Below are positions 45,820-54,277 of a DNA stretch of 64,000 nt, piece by piece (the first letter of the stretch is position 1; the number at the start of each line of letters is the position of its first letter). This DNA comes from Brevibacillus choshinensis. Its GTDB lineage: Bacteria; Bacillota; Bacilli; Brevibacillales; Brevibacillaceae. The position numbers and the translations under genes are program-made. The stretch is from assembly GCF_001420695.1 (NCBI RefSeq), contig NZ_LJJB01000007.1, positions 2,006,143 through 2,070,142 on the forward strand, read 5' to 3'. The notes below the pieces were generated by a model, which was given only the letters and a program-made list of their open reading frames with translations, made no database searches and was not told the origin of the DNA.

Positions 45820-47324
45820 TCCATTTGGGTAGAGAATAAATTTCCTTTTCGGGTAAATACCAACGCTTTTGCTCCCTCAACTGGCTCGAACGGAGCGGAA
45901 AGACTTACGATCATCCCCTCGTGATTCGTTTGAAATGAAATCGGGAACTGAAGCGTGTACGATTCATTAAAAGTGGCCAAAAAACGAGAGTCCGCCATCG
46001 GTTCAAGCAAGAAGACAATGCCGTTGTATCTCATCGACAACTGCCCATCTATATAGGAAATGGTGATCGTACCATAACCCTGATTCTCGTATACACCCGT
46101 TACGGAGATGAACGCCTGTACAGATGGACCACCTACCGCTTCATCCTTTTCTGAAGGCAATAGTCGCAAGCTCTCCCATTTAGTAACTTGCTCTTGCTGC
46201 GCCGCTTCTTCCTTTCTCGCTTCCTCCCTCATTCTTCCATTCCAATCACATCGCTCCATTCCCAGTACGTGATCGTAAATCTCATAGGAAAGCACCGTGG
46301 GTAGTCGGGAATTGTCGATCTGACTCAAGACCACGATCCCCATCTGAGCGTCAGGCAAGAAACTAACGAATGACGTAAATCCTTGTAGGTTGCCCGCATG
46401 AAAAATCATTCTGTGCCCACGATAGCTCTGCACAAACCACCCCAATGCAGAATACGAAGTGGTCAATTCCGGCATATGCTCATGAGGCTTACCAGCGACG
46501 ATCTGCGGACAATACAGTTCCTCTAATAATGCTGGAGAAAGTAGTGGGCAACCGTTAACAACCCCTTTTTGCAGGTGAAGATGCAGCCATTTTGACATGT
46601 CTTGAATGGTAGAGATCATTGAACCTGCGGGACCGATCGCTTCATTGTTGAGAAAAGGCACTTCTACGACACCTGCTGCTTTTTTTCTGTAGGGACGGGC
46701 GAGACGCCCCGTTCGTCCTGCTTCACCCACAGTAAAATAGGTGTTTTCCATGTGAAGCGGATCGAGAATTCGCTTTTTCACAAATGCTTCCCACTTTTTT
46801 CCGCTCAATCTCTCTACCAGACTACCGGCTGCGGTTACCATCAGATTCTGGTATTGATACGTAGAGCGAAACGCCTTGGTCGGCTCCAAATAGCGAAGTC
46901 GTTCCATCAATCCCTCGCGTGAATCCGACGTGTTATACCAGACGAGATCATGACGAGGCAGTCCCGAGCGATGACAGAGTAAATCTCTCGCCGTGATGGT
47001 AGCGGTAGCCACAGGATCGAACAGCTGAAAGTCAGACCAATACGAGCGCAAGGGAGTGTCCCAGTCAAGTACCTCTTCAGCAACCAGCAGCGCAAGGCTG
47101 AGCGAGGTAAATGATTTGGTGGCAGAGGCGATCGGGAATAAAGTCTGTGGTGTAATCGGCTGGCGACCATCACGGTATGCGTGGCCAAACCCGTTGGAAA
47201 ATACCACTTCCCCATCACAGATGACGGCTACTGCACACCCTGGTACCTGCCAAGCCATCCGTTTTTCTTCTACCTGTAGCTGGAGATATTCGACCAGATC
47301 AGTGCGGACCTCCTTACGTGACAT
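45816..47324 (-). CDS. class C beta-lactamase-fold serine hydrolase
   Basis: A protein of about 502 residues with the beta-lactamase/DD-peptidase fold: S-x-x-K in IASATKSFTSLSL, Y-x-N in TYQYQNLMVTA, HAGNLQGFTSFV as the third motif, and a C-terminal lipocalin-like DUF3471 region (GVYENQGYGTITISYI). No signal peptide, so it appears cytoplasmic; D-aminopeptidase or esterase activity is possible. ATG 47324 overlaps the capA-like stop. AAGGAGG at about 47311 precedes a CTG rather than a canonical start, so the N-terminus is uncertain. Confidence 0.88.
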   Translation of the reverse strand: MSRKEVRTDLVEYLQLQVEEKRMAWQVPGCAVAVICDGEVVFSNGFGHAYRDGRQPITPQTLFPIASATKSFTSLSLALLVAEEVLDWDTPLRSYWSDFQLFDPVATATITARDLLCHRSGLPRHDLVWYNTSDSREGLMERLRYLEPTKAFRSTYQYQNLMVTAAGSLVERLSGKKWEAFVKKRILDPLHMENTYFTVGEAGRTGRLARPYRKKAAGVVEVPFLNNEAIGPAGSMISTIQDMSKWLHLHLQKGVVNGCPLLSPALLEELYCPQIVAGKPHEHMPELTTSYSALGWFVQSYRGHRMIFHAGNLQGFTSFVSFLPDAQMGIVVLSQIDNSRLPTVLSYEIYDHVLGMERCDWNGRMREEARKEEAAQQEQVTKWESLRLLPSEKDEAVGGPSVQAFISVTGVYENQGYGTITISYIDGQLSMRYNGIVFLLEPMADSRFLATFNESYTLQFPISFQTNHEGMIVSLSAPFEPVEGAKALVFTRKGNLFSTQME

Positions 47325-48633
47325 CACTGCCAACCACTTGTTTGAAGCGTATTCTACCTACGTTTCCTTCCACTTCGATCTTGGTCCCGTACGGCTCGCT
47401 CAGTGTCTGTAGTCTCTCTAAAATCGCAGAAGAAGCACTCAGCGTTGGCCAACCCATCCGATGTATCGGCAAATCAAAACCCAATTCAATCGGGTGCAGC
47501 TCGATTTCTAACAGTTCACCTTCATGCATTTTCCAAATAGGGACGACAGCCTCCCACACTTCCTGATGAACACACAAGCCTCGCGTGTACTTCGCGCTCA
47601 TCGCTTCCAGGGCGTCCGCCACATTGTGGTTGTGGGTAAGCCCGTAATGCTCATAGAAATCGGCTGGCTGACTCGTGACGGCCTCTGTCTGAAAGATAAA
47701 ATCTCCCAGGCTGTAAAAGATGGGGCGGTTTTTGTATATTTCGATACCTCGCAGCAGATGCGGGCCATGACCAACGACTGCGTGAGCCCCCGCATCAATG
47801 CAAGCACGAGCAAACACCTCCAGAAACTCTGCGGGCGCTTCCTTCTTCTCCCCTTTCATCTCATGGGCATGAATGCTGATGATGACGTAATCGGCCCTCC
47901 GTTTGGCTTCCTCGATAGTTTTGATGATTCGTTTTAGATCGCGCGGGTGTGGTTCTGTTTTCGTTTCATCCTGTTCCCCCTGTCGAAAGAGCGATGTCCC
48001 GAACAGAAAAACGTCCTGACCAGGTGCGTTCATAAAGCCTTCCTCGATCAATATCTTGCTGAATGCGTTGATGTCAGTGGAGTCAGCTATCGCCTGTAAA
48101 TGACTCAACTTCTCCTCCGTGAGAGTGTGCGCCATGATGTAACGCATCGGATTGACTCCCGGCCTGCCGATACTATCCGGTCGCTGATCTCCCGCTGCCC
48201 ACCATGGATGAAAGGTGGACGTAGCTGCTATCAATGCGACTCGGGCAGACTCGCATTCTAAATACCGTGGTGCACCAGCCTCCGCTAGATTTTTGCCTGC
48301 CCCTGCATGGACGAATCCGTACTCGTTTAAGTGCTGTTCTGTCGCCTCAAGTCCTCCGTACAAGTAATCGAGTGTATGGTTATTTGCCCAGCCGATCATG
48401 TTGAAGCCATACTCCTTCATGGTCTGCAGCACGGATGGAGGCGACATCGCCCACGTTCCCCCGCTCTGTGCGCTCGGATATCCCTTGTTGTCATGGACGG
48501 TTGTTTCCAAATTGGCTAAACGAACATCTGCTCGATGGAGCAATGCCGCCATCTCATGGAATGCCTCGTCCTTATAGAGTTGACGAGTAATAAAGCTGTC
48601 TCCTGTAGCCGCAAATGTAACGGGTCTAGTCAA
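47314..48633 (-). CDS. CapA-family metallophosphoesterase-like protein
   Basis: A 439-residue PGA_cap/CapA-superfamily protein: TFAATGDSFITRQLY, RLANLETTVHD, IGWANNHTLDYLYGGLEAT, IISIHAHE and VVGHGPHLLRGIEIYKNRPIFYSLGDFIFQ give the metal-binding Asp/Asn/His set. Unlike CapA of poly-gamma-glutamate systems, no CapB or CapC genes are nearby and no membrane anchor is seen, so a soluble hydrolase role is more likely. It lies between an RpiR regulator and a serine hydrolase. Confidence 0.9.
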   Translation of the reverse strand: MTRPVTFAATGDSFITRQLYKDEAFHEMAALLHRADVRLANLETTVHDNKGYPSAQSGGTWAMSPPSVLQTMKEYGFNMIGWANNHTLDYLYGGLEATEQHLNEYGFVHAGAGKNLAEAGAPRYLECESARVALIAATSTFHPWWAAGDQRPDSIGRPGVNPMRYIMAHTLTEEKLSHLQAIADSTDINAFSKILIEEGFMNAPGQDVFLFGTSLFRQGEQDETKTEPHPRDLKRIIKTIEEAKRRADYVIISIHAHEMKGEKKEAPAEFLEVFARACIDAGAHAVVGHGPHLLRGIEIYKNRPIFYSLGDFIFQTEAVTSQPADFYEHYGLTHNHNVADALEAMSAKYTRGLCVHQEVWEAVVPIWKMHEGELLEIELHPIELGFDLPIHRMGWPTLSASSAILERLQTLSEPYGTKIEVEGNVGRIRFKQVVGSDVT

Positions 48634-48675
48634 TGTTAAAGTCCCTCCTGCTCCATTGATTTTTACAAGCCCATC

Positions 48676-49557
48676 TCAGATCGTAAATTCATCCTCGTCG
48701 CCAATGAACGAGTAAAGCTGCGAACTGATTTCGTCGTAGTGCTGCAATCGCTTTTGGACGTTCTCAGCGTCGTACACCATCACCCCTTTGATCAGCACAT
48801 TTAACAAGGAAAACAAAACTGGCATTCCACTAGTCGCTGCGGGCTGTGGAGTCGTGACTTTCAAAAGCAAATCGGCCATTTGACTGATGGGTGACAGCTC
48901 TCCCTCCGTCATCGCCAGCACTTTGGCACCCAATGCTTTGGCAGATTGGACAAGCGCTACCGTTTCAGTCGGGTGACGAGGAAATGAAAGCGCGATGACC
49001 AGCCACTCCTGGTCACGTTCGGTGATAAAGTAGTCCGCATTGTCCACGGCGCCTGTATACAGATAGGTGTTTCCCTTGATTGCATTGAGGGTCGAGAAAA
49101 GCCATTTGGCAGGAATATGGCACCAACGGAAGCCGACGACAACGATCCGATTTGCCGAAATGATGCTCTGGATGGCTTGCTCGAACAGTCGGTAATCAAG
49201 CTGCTGGAGCCCTTGTTGCAAGTAGGCGATGTCCGTCTCGATGACCTGCTGGGCGTAGTTGTCGCGCGTAAGGATTTCTTCCGTATCTCGATATTTTTGA
49301 ATAGGGCCTTTGCGTGGTTCAGCTATCAGCAAGGACTTTTTGATCTCATCCTGCAACTCCGTGTAGCCTGTGTATCCCAAGGCGTAGCAAAAACGAATGA
49401 CCGTCGCCTCACTCATGTTAGTCAGATCAGCGATTTTTTTGGCAGTATGGATCGCGATCAGACTGGGCTTCTCAATAACAAACTTTGAAATGATTTTTTG
49501 ACTGGCCGTGAGATTTCCGTACTGTTTTCGGATTCGTTCTTTTACTTGCTCATCCAT
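48676..49557 (-). CDS. RpiR/MurR-family transcriptional regulator
   Basis: A 293-residue regulator: N-terminal HTH_6 (ASQKIISKFVIEKPSLIAIHTAKKIADLTNMSEATVIRFCYALGY) and a C-terminal SIS domain (ANRIVVVGFRWCHIPAKWLFSTLNAI, ALSFPRHPTETVALVQSAKALGAKVLAMTE) that binds phosphosugars in known members. It is first in the operon with the CapA, serine hydrolase and MFS genes and probably controls it. Confidence 0.92.
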   Translation of the reverse strand: MDEQVKERIRKQYGNLTASQKIISKFVIEKPSLIAIHTAKKIADLTNMSEATVIRFCYALGYTGYTELQDEIKKSLLIAEPRKGPIQKYRDTEEILTRDNYAQQVIETDIAYLQQGLQQLDYRLFEQAIQSIISANRIVVVGFRWCHIPAKWLFSTLNAIKGNTYLYTGAVDNADYFITERDQEWLVIALSFPRHPTETVALVQSAKALGAKVLAMTEGELSPISQMADLLLKVTTPQPAATSGMPVLFSLLNVLIKGVMVYDAENVQKRLQHYDEISSQLYSFIGDEDEFTI

Positions 49558-49663
49558 CTGCGGCTCTCCTTTGCAAGACTGGTATCTTCGGTATTTTGTG
49601 AATATTATATCTCTTGCAATAATTCGCTACAATATATCTACAAAAATGTAGTTTTCACTTCAT

Positions 49664-50149
49664 TTTGATGCCAGTTGCACCCACTATTTCGCTTAGGTAC
49701 ATAGATCACAGCGAGACATATTGGTTTAGTTACCTTAAAAGTAAGCTCACTTACAAAGTCACTCGCCTTTTATCGAGATGTCGTCGGATTACAGATCCTT
49801 CTGGAGCAACAGAGCTATGCCGATTTGACTGCCGTTGGTGTACAGCCGTTGGTCAGGCTGGTCGAAGTTCCTGATGCAATCGTTCTTCCCCGCAGAGCGG
49901 CAGCTGAGCTCAGCTGGCGGTTACCATCATCCTATCGGAATGAATACATGGGCAGGCGTCGGTACTCCATTGGCTCCTCCTCATGCAGCAGGATTGGCTC
50001 ATTACTCAATTGTGCTGCCAAACGAGCAAGAGGTCCAATTCATACGCGAGCGGTTTTCTGCTGCAAACGTTCCTTGTCAGACCAAAGAAAAGAAGTTGAT
50101 TGTTCATGATCCTTCGAGGATCGAAATACACCTTCAAGCCTCACACTGA
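49664..50149 (+). pseudogene. broken CatE/VOC-type dioxygenase gene
   Basis: One frame reads HIGLVTLKVSSLTKSLAFYR, then DVVGLQILLEQQSYADLTAV and VPDAIVLPRRAA; another frame continues GGYHHPIGMNTWAGVGTPLA and ends VHDPSRIEIHLQAS. Together these are the start of domain 1 and most of domain 2 of a two-domain vicinal-oxygen-chelate protein like CatE (YfiE). The N-terminus is frame-shifted and the middle is deleted near 49910. The rest of the gap 49558-50317 holds a terminator. Confidence 0.7.
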
Positions 50150-50161
50150 GTTACAAACTGA

Positions 50162-50215
50162 AAAGATCGCCTTCCCGGCATGGACAGTAGCCGTGGGGAA
50201 AGCGATCTTTTTTTG
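50162..50215 (+). terminator. terminator after the CatE-like pseudogene
   Basis: AAGATCGCCTTCCC and GGGGAAAGCGATCTT arms followed by TTTTTTT. Its survival shows the pseudogene once ended normally. Confidence 0.85.
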
Positions 50216-50317
50216 TTCTTTTAAAATAAAGTTTTTATACGAAAATGAATATCCGGAAATAGGCACAGCAAAAAAGCTCTCCTATTTCGAGAGAAAAATC
50301 GAATCGCTAGGTATTTT

Positions 50318-51547
50318 TTAAGCAGTTTCGATTTGAAGATTCACGCTATAACCTAAATTTTTGATGCGTTGAACCCAGTAGTCCACACTCTTTTCTTTCT
50401 GCGGAAGGTAATCCCAACCCAACTCATTGTAAGGTTCGTTACGGAGTAGCATTTGATAAATGATCCTTAAAAGTAAATGGGATACAGCCATGTTGGCTTT
50501 CTTAGGGCCTCGTCGTTTGACTAAGCGATGGTAAAAGGAGGAGAGTCGTGAGCCTTTTGCTTTTGCTGCGGCCCACGCTGCTTGGCAAAGAATGGACTTC
50601 AGTCCTTTGTTACCACTTCGTGTGCGGGTGCTTTTCTTTTTGCCCGCACTTTCGTTATTTCCAGGACTTACTCCTGCCCATGAAGCTAAATGCCCTTCCG
50701 AAGGAAACATTGACATATCGCAACCGATTTCAGCAAGGATGCCCGCCGCTGCATCTTTTTGAATGCCGGGAATGGTTACTAATAGATCGACAGCCTCTTG
50801 GTAGGGTGAAAGAAGTTGTGCGATATCTGACTCTAATACTTCGATTTCTTTCTCCAAGTATGCGAGGTGATTGAGATGTTTTTGTATCATCTTGCGATGA
50901 TGGAGCCGTATACGACCATTCAGTGCTTCGATCAATTGGGGGACTTTCTTTTTTAAACTAGTCTTAACCATTTGTTCAACTTGCTGAGGATCAAGTACTT
51001 CTCCGTTGACGAGGGAGTCGAGCAGGGCTCGTCTAGATATACCAAAAACATCGGAAACGTACGTAGTTAGCTTAATATTCGCATCCTGAAGGATGCGATG
51101 AACCCGATTTTTCTCTGCGGTGGCGTCGCCCAACAATTTACGTCGATACCGAGTAAGATCTCGTAGATCCCGAATGTCTTCTGGTGGAACGAAGCTAGCT
51201 TCTATTAATCCACAACGAAGTAACTGGGCAATCCAAACGGCATCCTTCATGTCTGTCTTACGACCGGGAACGTTTTTGATGCGCTGAGGATTGGCAAGCC
51301 AAAGATGAAAAGAACCCTCGAGGATATTCCATATCGGCTTCCAGTAGACTCCTGTACTTTCCATAGCGACATCCGAGCAGTTGTATTCTGTCAGCCAGTC
51401 TTGCAGTTGAAGAAGTTCCTTTGTTGTAGTACCGAATGTCCGAATTTCCTTTTTGGCCCTTTTATCCAACGGTCCATACATCACACAAGCTACAATGGTT
51501 TCCTGATGTACGTCCAATCCGGCACAACGTTCCAAAATGGCATCCAT
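50318..51547 (-). CDS. IS110-family transposase/recombinase
   Basis: A 409-residue IS110 recombinase. The RuvC-like DEDD residues are visible (GLDVH, AMESTG, GRKTDMKDAVWIAQLL) and the C-terminal Transposase_20 domain has LVTIPGIQKDAAAGILAEIG and WAGVSPGNNESAGKKKS with the catalytic-Ser region. Such enzymes work with a bridge RNA that pairs with donor and target DNA. The frame is intact. ATG is preceded by GAAGGGA. Confidence 0.94.
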   Translation of the reverse strand: MDAILERCAGLDVHQETIVACVMYGPLDKRAKKEIRTFGTTTKELLQLQDWLTEYNCSDVAMESTGVYWKPIWNILEGSFHLWLANPQRIKNVPGRKTDMKDAVWIAQLLRCGLIEASFVPPEDIRDLRDLTRYRRKLLGDATAEKNRVHRILQDANIKLTTYVSDVFGISRRALLDSLVNGEVLDPQQVEQMVKTSLKKKVPQLIEALNGRIRLHHRKMIQKHLNHLAYLEKEIEVLESDIAQLLSPYQEAVDLLVTIPGIQKDAAAGILAEIGCDMSMFPSEGHLASWAGVSPGNNESAGKKKSTRTRSGNKGLKSILCQAAWAAAKAKGSRLSSFYHRLVKRRGPKKANMAVSHLLLRIIYQMLLRNEPYNELGWDYLPQKEKSVDYWVQRIKNLGYSVNLQIETA

Positions 51548-51563
51548 GGTAAGTCCCTTCTTT

Positions 51564-51722
51564 ACTAAAGTATACGTAGGTCATGCACTTTAAGCGGTGT
51601 AGTTTTATACACGTGCTCATTGGCAACATTCGGCGGTGCTCGAAGTGCAATAGGTTCAGATTAGACTTCGGGGTTGGAAAACCACCAAAAAACTTTCGAC
51701 CTAAGACCTACGTATCCTTAGT
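51564..51722 (-). ncRNA. candidate IS110 bridge RNA region
   Basis: Upstream of the recombinase start, on the same strand, a roughly 160-nt non-coding stretch is bounded by complementary arms: 51705-51722 (minus strand ACTAAGGATACGTAGGTC) and 51564-51582 (its near-perfect complement). Internal complementary pieces (GCACTT at about 51645 and AAGTGCA at about 51588) would nest inside. Position between the element end and the recombinase gene is where the IS621-type bridge RNA is encoded. Structure by eye only. Confidence 0.5.
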
Positions 51723-51802
51723 TTACGGCTGCCTGAATTCATTTTAATCAATGGTTGTGATCGATCAGATCATGGGTGATTAGACTGAACCCAATAAATG
51801 AA

Positions 51803-51850
51803 ACAGCGGCGACCTAAGACCTGAAAATAAAGTCTTAGACTGCCGCTGTT
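51803..51850 (-). terminator. terminator of the SDR gene
   Basis: CAGCGGCGACCTAAGAC and GTCTTAGACTGCCGCTG form a long stem with an 11-nt loop, about 100 nt past the SDR stop. It contains a 13-bp word also present in the IS110 end (51697-51709). The gap 51723-51951 otherwise holds nothing I recognise. Confidence 0.7.
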
Positions 51851-51951
51851 GTTATTGAAATAACGAACCAGTTCGTTGAATCGTTTACATGCATCGTTAA
51901 AACAACTTATTATCTTTCTTCTGAACGTTTGATTTCGGTCTTTATTGAATA

Positions 51952-52863
51952 TTAGCGGTAACCAGAAGCATTCGCTGGTTTGCCTGCATCTTGCACTTCT
52001 ACGAGATACCGCCAGCAGTCTGGCTGAGAGCCGTCAAGATCATAAAAACCATACTCTTGTGCCAGCTTACCACTTGAAACAGATTGACCGTTCCATCGGG
52101 CAACTTCCGGATCTCCAGCTAGTGCGGCAACGGCACGTCCTACAAAACGTGGCGATTCCGAGATGATGAAATGAGGTTCCCTCACAGTGGCGTCACGCCA
52201 GTTTTCTTCCTTAACATCGTAATGATCAAGCATGATTTCAGAACGCATCCACCCCGGAGACACTGCTACTGCTGTGCATTTATATGGTGAAAGTTCATGG
52301 GCTAAAGACTGAGCCATACGAATGACAGACGTCTTGGCTAGATCGTAAAACAGTGATAAACGGTAGTTTTTATCGTTGTATTCTGCCGTGCCGTCCGTTA
52401 TCTCAATGACCAGTCCATTCTTGTTTCGAATTAACAGGGAGAGTGCAAAGTGGCTTGTAATAATATGAGTATCAATCGCAAGCCGAAGCATGCGAAACCC
52501 CCGTTCAAGGGAGTGCTCCCACACAGGTACGTTCCACTGTGCCAAATATTCAGCCCCCCACACATCGTTGACCAAAATATCCAGTCTTCCCTGTTCATTC
52601 TCAATGCGAGCAATTAGAGCCTGAACCTGATCAGGATGTAGATGATCCACTTGAATCGCTATTCCACGGCCACCCGCATTACTTACAAGTTCAGCGGTTT
52701 CTTCGATAGTTTCAGGACGATTGTACTCAGAGCGTTGAGTTTGTGTCGTTCGTCCTGTCACATAAACAGTAGCTCCAGCCGCCCCTAATTCGATAGCTAT
52801 TCCTCTACCAGCGCCGCGTGTTGCACCTGCCACCAAAGCCACTTTTCCATTTAGAGGTTTCAT
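51952..52863 (-). CDS. short-chain dehydrogenase/reductase
   Basis: A 303-residue SDR. The glycine motif AGATRGAGRGIAIELG for NAD(P), DILVNDVWGAEYL in place of the usual NNAG, and Y-x-x-x-K in LFYDLAKTSVIR; PGWMRSEIM follows. Substrate unknown. The unusual long insert after the active site is seen in other SDRs of this subgroup. It is divergent from the truncated SRPBCC gene. Confidence 0.9.
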   Translation of the reverse strand: MKPLNGKVALVAGATRGAGRGIAIELGAAGATVYVTGRTTQTQRSEYNRPETIEETAELVSNAGGRGIAIQVDHLHPDQVQALIARIENEQGRLDILVNDVWGAEYLAQWNVPVWEHSLERGFRMLRLAIDTHIITSHFALSLLIRNKNGLVIEITDGTAEYNDKNYRLSLFYDLAKTSVIRMAQSLAHELSPYKCTAVAVSPGWMRSEIMLDHYDVKEENWRDATVREPHFIISESPRFVGRAVAALAGDPEVARWNGQSVSSGKLAQEYGFYDLDGSQPDCWRYLVEVQDAGKPANASGYR

Positions 52864-52919
52864 GATCGGTTACTCCTTTCGTTGATCTACCGCCAATTAT
52901 AGACCTTAAATATGTCAAC

Positions 52920-53273
52920 TTGTGTCATGTTAATAACAGCGAAGGTATCCTTTCCACTATGCTGCCGGTTAGCAATGCAAATGCAAAAAAGGCTGCTGGT
53001 ACCAACGCCAGCGAGCTTATCGTTTCCATTGATGAAGGGGAGCGTCGAATGGCATACGCGGTAAAAGAAGCACGAATGCCACTCCTGCATCACCATGCTT
53101 CCTTCCAGGTGTTCCCCAATGACAAAAATGGCAGTAAGCTTGTTTGGATAACCGATTTCCTTCCCGAACAACTAACACCAGAAATTCAAGCACGTATAAA
53201 TCGGGGAGCAGAGGTTATGAAAGATACAATCGAGGCTGAAGTGCAGAGAGACGATTGCAATGAAGCCCGTTAA
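52920..53273 (+). pseudogene. N-terminally truncated SRPBCC-family gene
   Basis: The frame from about residue 30 reads ASELIVSIDEGERRMAYAV, then HHHASFQVFPNDKNGSKLVW and a C-terminal helix, which is the last two thirds of a Bet v1-like SRPBCC (polyketide cyclase 2) protein. The usual first 50-60 residues are missing and replaced by unrelated sequence; no good ribosome site is seen. It is followed by an intact terminator, so it probably lost its 5' end in the same events that shaped this region. Confidence 0.65.
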
Positions 53274-53278
53274 TATGT

Positions 53279-53318
53279 TAAGGCAGCCGATCATACTGGT
53301 CGGCTGCCTTGTGTCTTT
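53279..53318 (+). terminator. terminator after the SRPBCC fragment
   Basis: AAGGCAGCCGA, 9-nt loop, TCGGCTGCCTT, then a T-rich tail. Confidence 0.85.
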
Positions 53319-53365
53319 TCAGCTATCGATGCCCGTTAGCTCAATAGCAAATGAATTACAACTCG

Positions 53366-53713
53366 TTATTTCTCCCAAAGCTCGACCAGTCGACCTTCAG
53401 GATCTTCAATCCAAATAAACTTTCCAAATTCACTAATCTCTTTTTTCTTTGCAAGAGGTACACCAATATGTTCAAGATGCTTAATAGTCTCGTTTAGATT
53501 ATGTACTTGGAAATTTAACATCACTTGTTGTTCTGTTGGAAAATAACTGTCATTCTCGGTAAAGAAAGAAAAGATAGTCTCATTTCCTAATTCGGGTTTT
53601 ATCACAGTCCCATTCCAATTTTCTATTTCCATCTTCAACACTTCACTGTACCATTTTTTTATAACTTCAAGATTCTTAGTTCTCCAAAATATTCCTCCGA
53701 AACCTTTTATCAT
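53366..53713 (-). CDS. VOC-family (glyoxalase-like) protein
   Basis: A 115-residue single VOC domain: IFWRTKNLEVIKKWYSEVLKMEI, VMLNFQVHNLNETIKHLE, and FIWIEDPEGRLVELWE with the metal-site Glu. Related proteins act in resistance or small-molecule conversion; specific function unknown. The gene is A/T-richer than its neighbours, hinting at a different origin. Confidence 0.88.
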   Translation of the reverse strand: MIKGFGGIFWRTKNLEVIKKWYSEVLKMEIENWNGTVIKPELGNETIFSFFTENDSYFPTEQQVMLNFQVHNLNETIKHLEHIGVPLAKKKEISEFGKFIWIEDPEGRLVELWEK

Positions 53714-53861
53714 CGTATTTAACTCCTGTCTGTCATCAAATTTTTAGCTATCCGATTACATGAGATATTCGAGATTTAAATTTAAAGTTCCTTTTTCAAC
53801 TATACTGCCTCGTTAGCGTAGTGATCATGCGAGTCTAAAACTTTATTTTCTCTGAACATTT

Positions 53862-53977
53862 TTAACTGAGTCGCAGGATTTGAATTTGCTGATCTTCGAC
53901 GATTACATCGTATTCGATAACCATAGGGTCCGCGTTTTCTTTTGTAGTTCTTGCAATACCTCATCTTGTGAACTCAA
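53862..53977 (-). pseudogene. small frame-shifted gene remnant
   Basis: GGGGGGT precedes a TTG start with SSQDEVLQELQKK; one frame over it continues ENADPMVIEYDVIVEDQQIQ and ends ILRLS-stop. The two pieces read as one short protein of about 38 residues broken by a frameshift near 53935. Family unknown. The surrounding gap 53714-54277 otherwise contains the fragment at 54110-54215 and its terminator. Confidence 0.35.
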
Positions 53978-54054
53978 TCTACCCCCCTGTAGATAAAATA
54001 CCATTATCAGCTTTCTCATTATGATTCAGGAGCATTTTACCAGTAATCAAATAG

Positions 54055-54092
54055 GCAAAAAGCCCTCTTCATTTATTTGAAGAGGACTCTAC
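54055..54092 (-). terminator. terminator
   Basis: CCTCTTC and GAAGAGG arms with T-run (GGGCTTTTTG) on the minus strand; it follows the fragment at 54110-54215. Confidence 0.7.
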
Positions 54093-54109
54093 TCCTATTG
54101 AGTCTATGA

Positions 54110-54215
54110 TTATAAAGTTTCACTCTCTTCCACCAACGGCATCGCCTGCCACTTCTCTCCCCATTGCCGCATCTGCAAAAGATTGTCTCCATACTCTCTT
54201 GTCCAAAAGAACGCA
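54110..54215 (-). pseudogene. C-terminal gene fragment
   Basis: A start-less frame (AFFWTREYGDNLLQMRQW, then a short tail ending SETL-stop) sits directly before a terminator, so it is probably the tail of a deleted gene. Family not recognised. Confidence 0.35.
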
Positions 54216-54277
54216 CTTTCTTTTAATAAGCTTCATAAATGTAGAGCAGCTAACCAATCGTAAGGAGGTGTCGTCTC

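Larger units (their letters stand above)
50318..51722 (-). mobile_element. IS110-family insertion sequence (minimal extent)
   Basis: One intact IS110-type recombinase gene plus a non-coding structured segment upstream of it. IS110 elements lack simple terminal inverted repeats and do not make target duplications, so the ends cannot be fixed from one copy. The extent given covers the gene and the upstream inverted repeat; the true 3' side may reach toward about 50220. Confidence 0.75.
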
